In this document: piece by piece, positions 37,150 to 45,699 of the stretch
Layout of the letters: each line of letters begins with the position of its first letter
How positions within the stretch are numbered: position 1 is the first letter of the stretch
Assembly (NCBI RefSeq): GCF_006970865.1
Contig: NZ_CP035503.1
Span: 2,927,001-2,991,000 of the forward strand
Source of the DNA: Rhodoferax sediminis
Lineage (GTDB): Bacteria; Pseudomonadota; Gammaproteobacteria; Burkholderiales; Burkholderiaceae_C
Reading direction: 5' to 3'
Length of the DNA stretch: 64,000 nt
Made by a program: the position numbers and the translations under genes
Notes under the pieces: generated by a model
What the model saw: the letters and a program-made list of their open reading frames with translations, nothing else
Database searches by the model: none
What the model was told of the DNA's origin: nothing

Positions 37150-37965
37150 TCAGCGCGCTGCCGTGTCTTTTTTCAGGGCAGCCACGGTGCGCGAGACGAT
37201 CGCGTCCACACCCAACTGGCCAAGTTCGGCCGACGCGCGGCGCGGATCGCCGCCGTACACGCCGTCGGCAGTGCCGGGCTTGGGCGCGCTGCGCAACTGC
37301 TGCAGCCGCACCATCTGGGGCGCAACCGCGAGCTGCAGCGAGGTGTCGGCCAGCGCCGCGTGCGTGCCGATCTCGTCATCGCGCACACCGTGCTGGCGCA
37401 GGATCTGCGCATAACCGTCGGAACTGGCGGCGTAATACTCCGGCGGCACAAAGGCCCGTGCCGGCGAGCCGGCCCAGGCCTTGTTCAGGCGCACCACCAC
37501 GCGCCGGATGTCGCTTTGATAGCCGCCGTGGTCGCCCAGGAAAACGATGTCCCTGAAGCCATGGACCTTCAGGCTGTTCGCTGCCGATTCCAGCGTCTTC
37601 TCGAACGCGTCGTCCGGCACCGTCAGGGTGCCGGGAAACTTCATGTGGGAAGTGGGCGGCGCATAGCCCCCCTCCGGCACATAGGCGATGACGGGCGCAA
37701 CGAGCGCATTGCCCAGCGCCTGCGCGATACGCTGCGACAGCACCTTCACGCGCGCGTTGTGCTTGCCCAGTGCGACGTAGGGGCCGCTTTGTTCGGTCCC
37801 GCCGATCGGAATAATCGCCGTCGTCTTGCCCGCCGCCAACGCGTCGCGCAGCTCGGTCCAGGTCACGTCTTCCAGGAACACGCTCGCGGGTCCTTGCGCC
37901 AGGGCGGCCTGCGCGGCGATGAGCAAAATGGCGCACGACAATGCGCGCCGCAGACACAGGGGCAT
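37150..37965 (-). CDS. Exported creatininase-family protein
   Basis: A 271-residue protein with a clear signal peptide (MPLCLRRALSCAILLIAAQA). The creatininase fold is recognised from LEDVTWTELRDALAAGKTT, PIGGTEQSGP and FLGDHGGYQSD. In classical members the first metal motif is EQHGPH; here it reads EQSGPY and the later Asp ligand is replaced by His-Asn (GKHN), so the metal site is altered. The start at 37965 has an AAGGA seven bases upstream. It precedes the beta-propeller gene by about 60 bases, which suggests a two-gene periplasmic unit. Confidence 0.8.
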   Translation of the reverse strand: MPLCLRRALSCAILLIAAQAALAQGPASVFLEDVTWTELRDALAAGKTTAIIPIGGTEQSGPYVALGKHNARVKVLSQRIAQALGNALVAPVIAYVPEGGYAPPTSHMKFPGTLTVPDDAFEKTLESAANSLKVHGFRDIVFLGDHGGYQSDIRRVVVRLNKAWAGSPARAFVPPEYYAASSDGYAQILRQHGVRDDEIGTHAALADTSLQLAVAPQMVRLQQLRSAPKPGTADGVYGGDPRRASAELGQLGVDAIVSRTVAALKKDTAAR

Positions 37966-38117
37966 GAAATTTCCTTGGTTCCTTGGGTTAATCAGGCCGC
38001 CAGCATAAACCAAGCGGCATGGCCAACCTGACGGCCAAAGACGCTGAAAGACAGGCCGGGCTATGCTTCATACTGTCAGCCGCCGTTCGACTGCACCCAT
38101 TGCCCCCTGGAGACGCC

Positions 38118-38471
38118 ATGATCCGCCTGCCCGTAGTCACCCTGTTTGTCGCCCTGCTGTCGGGGTCTTTTTTCCTGACGCCCGTCGCCGGGGCGGTCGA
38201 AGGTTCGGTCACGATCACGTCGCCGAAGGATGGCGCAAAGCTCGATGTGATGAACCAGAACCAGCTCGTATACGACGTGGTGCCCGGGCCCCGGGGCGAT
38301 CATGTCCATGTTTACGTGGACGACAAGGAGGTGGGGATCCTGCGCCAGCTCAGGGGCAGCTATACCCTGGAGTCCCTGTCCGCCGGCAAGCACGCCATCT
38401 GCATCAAGGTGGCCAACAAGGCCCACACGCCCATTGGCCTGCAGCGCTGCATCAACGTCAGCGTCGAGTAG
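38118..38471 (+). CDS. Small exported protein with an Ig-like/DUF4399-like domain
   Basis: A 117-residue protein with a signal peptide (MIRLPVVTLFVALLSGSFFL, cleavage near AGA). A single beta-rich domain follows, with ITSPKDGAKLDVMNQNQLVY, DHVHVYVDDKEVG and SLSAGKHAICIKVANKAHTP. This pattern of substrate-free beta-sandwich domains recurs in proteins near metal or cytochrome genes, but I assign no function. A GGAG lies six bases before the ATG. The next gene starts five bases after the stop. Confidence 0.65.
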   Translation: MIRLPVVTLFVALLSGSFFLTPVAGAVEGSVTITSPKDGAKLDVMNQNQLVYDVVPGPRGDHVHVYVDDKEVGILRQLRGSYTLESLSAGKHAICIKVANKAHTPIGLQRCINVSVE

Positions 38472-38476
38472 CCGGC

Positions 38477-38884
38477 TTGGACCTGCAGAACCTCGCCTAC
38501 GCGCTGACCCAGGTCGCCCACAACTTTGGCGCCGTGACCGTGGTCGCCGTGCCGCTCTACGTCGTCAGCGCTGGCCGACCCGAGCGCGAGCGGCGTGTGC
38601 TCTGGCTGGTGCTGTCGGGCTGGGCCGTACAGATTGCCAGCGGCGCGCTGTTCGGGTTCGTCAGCTTCTATTCCTACGGCCAGTTGCCCGACATCCACGG
38701 CATCGCGGTGGCGGCGCTAATCGTCAAGGTGCTGTGCGCACTGGCGGCGATTGCAGGGATCATCGTATTGCTGCGCTCGCGCGCTGTGCGGATTGATCAT
38801 CGCGCCGCCCTGATCTGGCGCATGCTGGCGGCATTGGGCATGACCGCACTGGCGGCAGCCGCGTTTCTGCGCTGGTTCTCATAA
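38477..38884 (+). CDS. Four-helix integral membrane protein of unknown function
   Basis: A 135-residue protein with about four transmembrane helices. A His lies early (LTQVAHNFGAVTVV) and another after helix 2 (LPDIHGIAVAA), resembling the small CopD/SirB-like membrane proteins. The best start is a TTG at 38477, because the upstream part of the frame is a shadow of the preceding gene and no ATG is available before helix 1. It is tightly linked to the small exported protein upstream. Confidence 0.6.
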   Translation: MDLQNLAYALTQVAHNFGAVTVVAVPLYVVSAGRPERERRVLWLVLSGWAVQIASGALFGFVSFYSYGQLPDIHGIAVAALIVKVLCALAAIAGIIVLLRSRAVRIDHRAALIWRMLAALGMTALAAAAFLRWFS

Positions 38885-38913
38885 GCGCAGGTGCAGCAAA
38901 TGCCCGCTTTGCT

Positions 38914-39480
38914 TCACTTCATGTGCCGGTGGAGGGCGTGCCCCTGCATGGCGTCTTTGCCGTGGTCGGAAAGCTGGGCGTCAAACCACTGGTGCAGCGC
39001 GGCCACCAGGGTTGCATCTGCCGTCTTATAGGTGAGTTGCCCACCCCCTTTGACGTCTTTGTAGTCAATGGCGATTTGTCCAGGCTTGGCGGCTTTGAGA
39101 TCGGACAGCCCCGGCATGTCCTGGCCATGGATGTGCGTGGGCCCCGAGAAGTCGCCTTTCAGGAACTGCTCGCGAATCTCTCGCAGGTGCTGGCGCGCAA
39201 GCTTCACTTGGGCTGTGTCCGTGGACTTCCTGGCCAGCACCTGCTGCGTCCCGCCTTCGGCTGTCTTGGTGAATATGTGGGTCGTGGCGGCCAGGTCGAA
39301 CGGCATCACGTCCTTGCCACGCTCGGAGACCTCTGTTTGCCGCTGCGCGTCGGCCGTCATTTTCATGTGGGCCGCGTGGTCCATTTTCGAGGGGTCCATG
39401 GCCGGGCGATCCATGGTCTGGGCATTGATGCTTCCGGCAAGTGCCGACAGCGCACAGGAAGCGATGAGAATTTTGAGCAC
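38914..39480 (-). CDS. Exported Met/His-rich protein, probable metal-responsive function
   Basis: A 188-residue protein with a signal peptide (LKILIASCALSALAGSINAQ), a Met/His/Asp-rich N-terminal stretch (MDPSKMDHAAHMKM) and a His-rich tail (DHGKDAMQGHALHRHMK). The core block DLAATTHIFTKTAEGGTQQV is one I recall from Burkholderiales heavy-metal loci, without a known function. The preferred start is the GTG at 39480, with GGAG eight bases upstream. The frame is also open to an ATG at 39573, where it fuses with an ArsA remnant. Confidence 0.65.
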   Translation of the reverse strand: MLKILIASCALSALAGSINAQTMDRPAMDPSKMDHAAHMKMTADAQRQTEVSERGKDVMPFDLAATTHIFTKTAEGGTQQVLARKSTDTAQVKLARQHLREIREQFLKGDFSGPTHIHGQDMPGLSDLKAAKPGQIAIDYKDVKGGGQLTYKTADATLVAALHQWFDAQLSDHGKDAMQGHALHRHMK

Positions 39481-39507
39481 GATCTTTCTCCGATGTTGGT
39501 TGCTGGC

Positions 39508-39573
39508 CCCGCCTTTGCCGGTGAAGAACAAATACCTGGTTGGGGCGTCGAGAAGAGTGAAACGGGATGGCAT
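39508..39573 (-). pseudogene. N-terminal stub of arsenite-pump ATPase ArsA
   Basis: From the ATG at 39573 (AGGAG upstream) the frame encodes FTLLDAPTRYLFFTGKGG, which is the start of ArsA up to the middle of its Walker A loop (normally GKGGVGKT). It then breaks off into unrelated sequence. About 22 residues of a protein of roughly 600 remain. The stub lies divergent to arsR and is in frame with the downstream signal-peptide gene, so the breakpoint joined two genes. Confidence 0.75.
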
Positions 39574-39699
39574 GGGTCTCCTGGTTCCGGTTGTTGTCGC
39601 AAAGCCTGGCCCTGACCGTTTGCCAAATCACTTTCGAGGGTTTCAGTAAGACACCAAGAGCACTTTAGAATTATTCCATTATCGTTGTACAGTTGCATC

Positions 39700-40023
39700 A
39701 TGAAAGAAACAGATGTTGTCCGCTCCCTCGCTGCCTTGGCCCAGGAAGTGCGCCTGCGAGTCTTCCGCGCGCTGGTCGTGGCAGGCAATGACGGCCTCAC
39801 GCCGGGAGTCTTGTCCGAACAGCTGGAGGTCGCGCCCAACACGCTGTCCTTCCACCTCAAAGAACTCGTCCACTCGGGGCTCATCAGCCAGGAGCGGCAA
39901 GGGCGCAACCTGATCTATCGCGCATCGTTCGCCACCATGAACGAACTGCTGAGCTGCCTCACCGAAAACTGCTGCCAGGGAGCCGCTTGCCTGAGCCCTG
40001 CGGCGACGGCCTGCGACTGCTAA
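39700..40023 (+). CDS. arsR: Arsenic-responsive repressor, ArsR family
   Basis: A 107-residue winged-helix repressor. The recognition helix lies in VAPNTLSFHLKELVHSGLIS, and SFHLK-type residues are typical. It lacks the classical ELCVCDL As(III) site in the helix; instead it has a C-terminal cluster C91-C92-x4-C97, similar to the CC-x5-C site of Acidithiobacillus ArsR, plus a final CDC. The ATG at 39700 is preferred over a TTG five codons upstream. It heads arsR-arsC'-acr3. Confidence 0.92.
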   Translation: MKETDVVRSLAALAQEVRLRVFRALVVAGNDGLTPGVLSEQLEVAPNTLSFHLKELVHSGLISQERQGRNLIYRASFATMNELLSCLTENCCQGAACLSPAATACDC

Positions 40024-40043
40024 CCCTACGCCAAGGAGAACCC

Positions 40044-40325
40044 TTGAACGTCCTGTTCCTTTGCACGCACAGCTCCGTGCGCAGCATGCTGGCCGAAGCC
40101 CCGCTCAACGCCATGGGCCATGGCCGCTTCCATGCCTATTCTGCTGGCGGCAGCCCGCGCGAGAACCGGAAGCCCCATCCGCTGGGCTTGCAGGTTTTGC
40201 AAAAGGCCGGCATTTCCATCGAAGGGCTTCGCAGCAAGAGCTGGGATGAATTTGCGACGCCCGACGAGGAAAAGCCCGAAAAGGCCGTGGTGCAAACGAC
40301 TGCCCGTGAACTCCCAAAGGACTGA
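40044..40325 (+). pseudogene. arsC: Arsenate reductase ArsC (LMW-PTP type), truncated
   Basis: The frame starts at a TTG at 40044 with AAGGAG seven bases upstream. It encodes the phosphate loop LCTHSSVRS (C7-x5-R13) and the GLRSKSWDEFATP segment, then ends after 93 residues. Full-length relatives run to about 130-160 residues and carry a general-acid Asp and, in some classes, resolving cysteines in the missing part. The protein is probably inactive. It sits between intact arsR and acr3. Confidence 0.75.
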
Positions 40326-40326
40326 C

Positions 40327-41409
40327 ATGAGCGTCCCAGGCGGAACAACTGCCGGGCAGGCGGCAGGCGCGCCCATGAGCGTGTTCGAGCGCTATCTGAC
40401 GGTGTGGGTTTTTCTCTGCATCGTCGCAGGCATCGCGCTGGGGCAATTTTCCCCCCGTGTTTTTCAAGCGATCGGACGCATGGAGATCGCGCAGGTCAAC
40501 CTGCCGGTGGGCCTGCTGATCTGGGTGATGATCATCCCGATGCTGGTCAAGGTGGACTTCTCCGCACTGGGCGACGTGCGCAGGCACGTCAAGGGCATCG
40601 GCGTGACGCTCTTTGTGAACTGGCTGGTCAAGCCGTTCTCGATGGCATTTCTCGGCTGGCTCTTCATCCGCCACTGGTTCGCTCCGCTTCTGCCCCCAGA
40701 CCAGTTGGACAGCTACATCGCAGGACTGATCCTGCTGGCCGCCGCGCCATGCACCGCTATGGTGTTCGTGTGGAGCCGTCTTACTGGCGGCGATCCGCTC
40801 TTCACGCTCTCGCAAGTTGCGCTCAACGACAGCATCATGGTGATTGCCTTCGCGCCGCTGGTAGCGTTTCTGCTGGGCCTGTCCGCCATCACGGTGCCCT
40901 GGGACACGCTGCTGACCTCGGTAGTCCTCTACATCGTGATTCCGGTGATCCTGGCGCAATGGCTGCGCAAGGCGCTTCTGGCCAAAGGGCAAAGCGCTTT
41001 TGACGCGGCCATGGCCACGATGGGGCCGTGGTCGATCACAGCCTTGCTGGCCACGCTGGTTTTACTGTTTGCCTTCCAGGGCGAAGCCATCCTGAAGCAG
41101 CCGCTGGTGATAGCGCTGCTGGCCGTGCCCATCCTGATCCAGGTGTTCTTCAACTCGGCGCTGGCCTATTGGCTGAACCGCGCAGTGGGTGAAAAACACA
41201 ACATTGCCTGCCCCTCGGCCTTGATCGGCGCCTCCAACTTCTTCGAATTGGCCGTGGCCGCCGCCATCAGCCTGTTTGGCTTCAGCTCGGGCGCTGCGTT
41301 GGCAACTGTGGTTGGCGTGCTGATCGAAGTGCCCGCCATGCTGCTGGTGGTGAGCATCGTCAACAACAGCAAGAGCTGGTATGAGCGTTCGCAGGGCGCG
41401 CCTGCCTGA
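40327..41409 (+). CDS. acr3: Arsenite efflux permease, ACR3 family
   Basis: A 360-residue inner-membrane carrier with about ten helices that extrudes As(III). Family signatures visible are MIIPMLVKVDFSAL, LAAAPCTAMVFVWSRL (with the essential Cys) and NDSIMVIAFAPLVAFLLGL, as well as GASNFFELAVAAAISLFG. It starts one base after the arsC remnant stop. Together with ArsR it would still provide arsenite resistance even if ArsC is dead. Confidence 0.94.
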   Translation: MSVPGGTTAGQAAGAPMSVFERYLTVWVFLCIVAGIALGQFSPRVFQAIGRMEIAQVNLPVGLLIWVMIIPMLVKVDFSALGDVRRHVKGIGVTLFVNWLVKPFSMAFLGWLFIRHWFAPLLPPDQLDSYIAGLILLAAAPCTAMVFVWSRLTGGDPLFTLSQVALNDSIMVIAFAPLVAFLLGLSAITVPWDTLLTSVVLYIVIPVILAQWLRKALLAKGQSAFDAAMATMGPWSITALLATLVLLFAFQGEAILKQPLVIALLAVPILIQVFFNSALAYWLNRAVGEKHNIACPSALIGASNFFELAVAAAISLFGFSSGAALATVVGVLIEVPAMLLVVSIVNNSKSWYERSQGAPA

Positions 41410-41586
41410 GCGCGGCACCCCGCGCGGCGACAATAGCGCCGGCAATGACCTGACGGTCGCAGCACGCCAACTTCGCCGAACTGTGCAAGTCTCGGCGGAC
41501 AAGCCGCTTGCCCGACAATGTCGGCAGTTCGTCAGCACCCGTCAACAAACGCTTTTTCTGAATTGAGCTGACCACTTAAATTATTG

Positions 41587-44232
41587 ATGTCAAAAGAGAA
41601 TTTTTCAAACGCGACGCTTGAATCGGCATTTTCAGGCCATACGCCGATGATGCAGCAATATCTCGGCATCAAGGCGGACTTCCCCGACACCCTGGTTTTC
41701 TACCGCATGGGGGACTTCTACGAGGTGTTTTTCGGCGACGCCGAAAAGGCCGCGCGGCTGCTCGACATCACGCTGACGCGGCGCGGCCAGTCGGCCGGCG
41801 AGCCGGTGGTGATGGCGGGTGTGCCGTTCCACGCCATGGAGAGCTACCTCGCGCGGCTCATCCAGCGCGGCGAATCGGTGGCGATTTGCGAGCAGGTCGG
41901 CGAGGTCACGGGCAAGGGCCCGGTCGAGCGCAAGGTGGTGCGCGTGGTCACCCCCGGCACGCTGACCGACAGCGAACTGCTGAGCGACAAGACCGAGTCG
42001 ATTCTGCTGGCGCTGCACCAGGGCGCGCGCAACACCTGCGGCCTGGCCTGGCTCAGCGTGACGCAGGGCGAGCTGCACCTGGCGCAATGCGCCCCCGACG
42101 AGGTCGATGCCTGGGTTGCGCGCATCGCCCCGAGCGAGCTGCTGTTCAGCGCCGACGTGACGGCCGGCTTCGAGCAAAAACTCAAGGCCCTGCGCCAAAG
42201 CTCGGCGAACGGGTCCGCCCTGTCGCTGACGCGGCGCCCCGAGTGGCAGTTCGATTCGGCGCTCGGCCAGCGCAAGCTGCAGGAGCAGCTTCAGGTCGCC
42301 AGCCTGGCCGCGTGGGATGCCGCGGCGCTGGCGCAGGCCCATGCGGCGGCCGGCGCGCTGCTGGGCTACTGCGAGCACACACAGGGGCGTGCGCTCTCGC
42401 ATGTGCAAAGCCTCAAGGTCGAGCGCGACGACGACACCGTGGATCTGCCGCTGTCCACCCGGCGCAACCTGGAACTCACGCAAACGCTGCGCGGCGAGAC
42501 GTCCCCCACGCTGTTCTCGCTGCTCGACAGCTGCATGACCGGCATGGGCAGCCGCCTGCTGAAAAACTGGCTGCTGGAGCCGCGGCGCGACCGCGTCGAG
42601 GCGCGCCAGCGTCTCGACGCCATCACGGCCCTGCGCGGCAGCGACGGCGCCGGCCCCTGGCAGCGGCTGCGCGAGCAGCTCAAGGGCACCAGCGATGTCG
42701 AGCGCATCACGGCCCGCATTGCGCTGCGCCAGGTGCGTCCGCGTGAACTCGTGGCGCTGCAGCTGGCGCTACAAAAATCAGAGCTACTGGTGCCCGTCTG
42801 CTCTGGTCTAGCGGCACTTTTGACTCAAATCTCGCAGCAGGCGCAGCCGCCCGAGGGCTGCGCCGCACTGCTCGCCCGCGCCATTGCCGAGGAGCCGGCC
42901 GCGCTGGTGCGCGACGGCGGCGTGATCGCCACGGGTTTCGATGCCGAGCTCGACGAACTGCGCGCCATCCAGGACAACTGCGACGCGTTTTTGCTCGACC
43001 TGGAGTCGCGCGAGAAGGCCCGCACCGGCATCGCGAATCTGCGCGTGCAGTTCAACAAGGTGCACGGCTTCTACATCGAGGTCACGCAGGGCCAGGCGGC
43101 CAAGGTGCCCGATGACTACCGCCGTCGCCAGACGCTGAAGAACGCCGAGCGCTTCATTACGCCCGAACTCAAGGCCTTCGAAGACAAAGCACTCTCCGCG
43201 CAAGACCGCGCGCTGGCGCGCGAAAAATGGCTGTATGAACAGGTGCTGGACCAGTTGCAGCCGCACATCGCCGCCTTAAGCCAGCTGGCACGCGCACTGG
43301 CCGCGCTGGATGCGCTGTGCGCGCTGGCCGAACGCTCGCTCACGCTGGGCTGGTGCGCGCCGGTGTTCGCGCGCGAACCCTGCATCGAGATCCAGGGCGG
43401 GCGCCATCCGGTGGTGGAGGCGCGCCTGGCCGAGACCAGTGGCGGCAGCTTCATCGCCAACGACACGCACCTGGGGCTGAAGGCACGCATGCAGGTCATC
43501 ACCGGCCCGAACATGGGCGGCAAGTCCACCTACATGCGCCAGGTCGCGATCATCGTGCTGCTCGCCGCCATGGGCAGCTACGTGCCGGCGCAGGCCTGCC
43601 GGCTCGGGCCCATCGACGCCATCCACACCCGCATCGGCGCGGCCGACGACCTGGCCAACGCGCAATCGACCTTCATGCTGGAGATGCTGGAGGCCGCGCA
43701 CATCCTGCATGCGGCCACACCGCATTCGCTGGTGCTGATGGACGAGATCGGCCGCGGCACCTCGACCTTCGACGGGCTCGCGCTGGCCAGCGGCATCGCC
43801 GCGCACCTGCACGACAAGACGCAGGCCTTCACGCTGTTTGCCACGCACTACTTCGAGCTCACCGAATTCCCGGCCAAACACCATGCGGCCGTCAATGTGC
43901 ACGTGAGCGCTGCCGAGTCGGGCGCCGACATCGTGTTCCTGCACGAGATCCAGGCCGGCCCGGCCAGCAAGAGCTACGGCATCCAGGTCGCCAAACTGGC
44001 GGGCATGCCCGCTGCCGTGCTGAACCACGCGCGCGCCGCGCTCGCCGCGCTGACGGCGCAGCAAACCGAGAGTCGCGCCCAGGTGGATTTGTTTGCCGCG
44101 CCGATTGCTACCGAAATGGTAGTACCCAGCCCTTTGGAGACGGCGGTTACAGCGCTGAATCCCGATGCATTGAGCCCGCGCGAGGCGCTCGACGCGCTGT
44201 ACCAACTCAAGAAAATCAATGCCGCCCAATAA
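41587..44232 (+). CDS. mutS: DNA mismatch repair protein MutS
   Basis: MutS (881 aa) recognises mismatches and small loops. The mismatch-reading Phe-x-Glu is F44-Y-E46 in MGDFYEVFF. Clamp and lever helices follow, then Walker [10 protein letters not shown] (residues 640-648), the Walker B region [16 protein letters not shown] and the C-terminal helix-turn-helix. Two stretches (residues about 394-412 and 841-858) coincide with copies of the 54-bp module. The first replaces, rather than lengthens, the family sequence. No good ribosome site precedes the ATG; a TTG lies one codon upstream. Confidence 0.96.
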   Translation: MSKENFSNATLESAFSGHTPMMQQYLGIKADFPDTLVFYRMGDFYEVFFGDAEKAARLLDITLTRRGQSAGEPVVMAGVPFHAMESYLARLIQRGESVAICEQVGEVTGKGPVERKVVRVVTPGTLTDSELLSDKTESILLALHQGARNTCGLAWLSVTQGELHLAQCAPDEVDAWVARIAPSELLFSADVTAGFEQKLKALRQSSANGSALSLTRRPEWQFDSALGQRKLQEQLQVASLAAWDAAALAQAHAAAGALLGYCEHTQGRALSHVQSLKVERDDDTVDLPLSTRRNLELTQTLRGETSPTLFSLLDSCMTGMGSRLLKNWLLEPRRDRVEARQRLDAITALRGSDGAGPWQRLREQLKGTSDVERITARIALRQVRPRELVALQLALQKSELLVPVCSGLAALLTQISQQAQPPEGCAALLARAIAEEPAALVRDGGVIATGFDAELDELRAIQDNCDAFLLDLESREKARTGIANLRVQFNKVHGFYIEVTQGQAAKVPDDYRRRQTLKNAERFITPELKAFEDKALSAQDRALAREKWLYEQVLDQLQPHIAALSQLARALAALDALCALAERSLTLGWCAPVFAREPCIEIQGGRHPVVEARLAETSGGSFIANDTHLGLKARMQVITGPNMGGKSTYMRQVAIIVLLAAMGSYVPAQACRLGPIDAIHTRIGAADDLANAQSTFMLEMLEAAHILHAATPHSLVLMDEIGRGTSTFDGLALASGIAAHLHDKTQAFTLFATHYFELTEFPAKHHAAVNVHVSAAESGADIVFLHEIQAGPASKSYGIQVAKLAGMPAAVLNHARAALAALTAQQTESRAQVDLFAAPIATEMVVPSPLETAVTALNPDALSPREALDALYQLKKINAAQ
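42768..42821 (+). repeat. 54-bp dispersed module, copy G (inside mutS, sense)
   Basis: GCTA-N10-AGCT-N19-GGTCT-N8-TTTT with exact spacing. It is identical to the biotin-carboxylase copy in GAGCTACTGG, CTAGCGGCA and TTTTGACTCAAA. Read in the same codon phase, it encodes [18 protein letters not shown]. Confidence 0.85.
44107..44160 (+). repeat. Possible degenerate 54-bp module, copy H (3' end of mutS)
   Basis: GCTA-N10-AGTA is followed at the right distance only by a poor match to GGGCT and no T-tract. The sequence lies in the variable linker before the MutS C-terminal domain. This is a weak call based on the first anchors. Confidence 0.3.
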
Positions 44233-44253
44233 CGCCAGGCCCGCCGCACCCGC

Positions 44254-45065
44254 ATGACCCCGCAAGACTTCATCGCCAAATGGGGCGCGCCGGGCGGCGT
44301 GCCGGGCCCCGCCACTGCACTGTATTGGCGAGTCACGCCGTGCGTATCATCGCCCGCGCCGACGACGCCACCCTCGGCATCCTGCACAGCCGCTTCCACG
44401 AACTCTGGTCGCTGCGCATGGGCACTTCGCTCGAAGACCGGCCGCGCTACACCCCCACCACCTGCTTCGAAACCTTCCCCTTCCCCGCCGGCCTCACTCC
44501 CTTGGACACGGCCCACCAGCGCATCGAGTCCATCGAAGGCGGCGCGCTGATCCCCGCCGACCTCCCGATAAAGCACACCGAGGCGAGGATGGGGCGGATG
44601 TCGGGGGCGATTTTAAAAAGCGAAGCGTATGAGCCCCCGGCGTCCGCCCCATCCTCGCCGGACCATCGCCCACAAACCGCCGAGCACACTTCCCCGCGCA
44701 CCGCAGCCATCGCCATCGCCCAGGCCGCCAAACGCCTCGCCGACCTGCGCGAGAACTGGCTCAACCCGCCCGAGTGGACGCAGCAGGTGCCCGAAGTCAT
44801 CCCGCTGGGCCTGAGCACATCGCCCCACCCCGACCGCATCGAGCCGAAACCGGGCTTGAGTGACGCCGATCTCAAGGCGCTGCAAAAGCGCACCCTCACC
44901 AACCTCTACAACCAGCGCCCCGCCTGGCTCGCGATGGCGCACGCGCAGCTCGACGCGGCGGTCGCCGCCGCCTACGGCTGGAGCGACTACACGCCGGCCA
45001 TGCCCGACGATGAAATCCTCAAGCGCCTGCTGGCACTGAACCTGGAGCGTGCCAAAGCGGCTTAG
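44254..45065 (+). pseudogene. Remnant of a large class I DNA methyltransferase (MmeI/type IIG-like)
   Basis: The first 20 or so codons (MTPQDFIAKWGAPGG) match the N-terminus of large restriction-modification methyltransferases. The sequence then jumps to a different frame that encodes only their C-terminal region: RIIARADDATLGILHSRFHE, YTPTTCFETFPFPAGLTP and LRENWLNPPEW, ending LERAKAA. The SAM-binding and catalytic core (hundreds of residues) is missing. A 78-bp palindromic element interrupts the C-terminal piece in frame. It lies between mutS and a toxin-antitoxin pair. Confidence 0.8.
44582..44659. repeat. 78-bp palindromic element (27-bp arms)
   Basis: Two 27-base arms (44582-44608 and 44633-44659) with only two differences, both G-U compatible in plus-strand RNA, enclose a 24-base AT-richer loop. 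The length is 26 codons and the reading frame continues through it, as ARMGRMSGAILKSEAYEPPA and on. No second copy was seen in this window. Confidence 0.8.
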
Positions 45066-45077
45066 GTAATGGATAAT

Positions 45078-45097
45078 TTGTAAACCATAGATTACAA
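45078..45097. promoter_or_regulatory. Candidate operator of the toxin-antitoxin pair
   Basis: TTGTAA and TTACAA form perfect 6-base inverted arms around an 8-base spacer, ending six bases before the toxin ATG. The region is locally AT-rich, and TACAAT within it could serve as a -10 box. Such palindromes are usual targets of the antitoxin helix-turn-helix. Confidence 0.5.
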
Positions 45098-45102
45098 TAC
45101 CA

Positions 45103-45399
45103 ATGTTCGAGATCATCAAGACGGAAACCTTCGAGCACTGGCTGCTTGACCTGAAAGACCGGATGGCGCGTTTTCGAATTCAGGCTCGCGTTGACAGGTT
45201 GGCCAGCGGCAACACTGGAGATTTCAAGCCTTTGCGCAATGGCATTTCCGAGTTGCGCATTGACTTTGGCCCCGGCTACCGGGTGTATTTCATGCGCAGT
45301 GGCCCGCTGGTGATCGTGCTCCTGGCGGGCGGTGACAAGCGCACACAGGATGCTGACATCGAGCGCGCGATTGCAATGGCGAAAGACTGGAAGGCGTAA
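45103..45399 (+). CDS. RelE/HigB-like toxin (addiction-module killer protein family)
   Basis: A 98-residue basic protein of the RelE superfamily, whose members cleave mRNA at the ribosome or inhibit growth. ETFEHWLLDLKDRMARFRIQ, GDFKPLRNGISELRIDFGPG and YRVYFMRSG are the characteristic blocks of the short killer-protein subfamily. The gene order is toxin first, then antitoxin three bases later, as in higBA loci. It is unlike the adjacent mutS by lineage and probably mobile. Confidence 0.85.
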   Translation: MFEIIKTETFEHWLLDLKDRMARFRIQARVDRLASGNTGDFKPLRNGISELRIDFGPGYRVYFMRSGPLVIVLLAGGDKRTQDADIERAIAMAKDWKA

Positions 45400-45402
45400 A
45401 TC

Positions 45403-45699
45403 ATGACTGAGAAATTCTCCCGCTGGGATAGCGCGGACTACCTCAAAACCGAAGAAGACATTGATTTGTATTTTGAAGCCTGTCTTGAGGAAGATCCCGG
45501 CGACGGTAGCCTGATCCGCAGCGCGCTGGGCGCCATTGCCCGCGCGCGCGGAATGAGCCAGCTGGCGCGGGACACGGGCCTTGCGCGCGAGGGCCTGTAC
45601 AAGGCGTTGTCCCCCGAAGGCAACCCCGAGTTCTCCACGGTGATGCGGGTGATCAAGGCGCTGGGCCTGAAGCTCAGCGTGCAGGCGGAGCACGCATGA
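45403..45699 (+). CDS. HigA-like antitoxin with helix-turn-helix (addiction-module antidote family)
   Basis: A 98-residue DNA-binding antitoxin. The N-terminal half (SRWDSADYLKTEEDIDLYFE) contacts the toxin in relatives, and the C-terminal half contains the Xre-like helix-turn-helix ARARGMSQLARDTGLAREGL with the LYKALSPEGNPEF motif. It is expected to neutralise the upstream toxin and repress the promoter through the palindrome at 45078. Its stop overlaps the ATG of the Anbu-type protease gene (ATGA). Confidence 0.85.
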   Translation: MTEKFSRWDSADYLKTEEDIDLYFEACLEEDPGDGSLIRSALGAIARARGMSQLARDTGLAREGLYKALSPEGNPEFSTVMRVIKALGLKLSVQAEHA

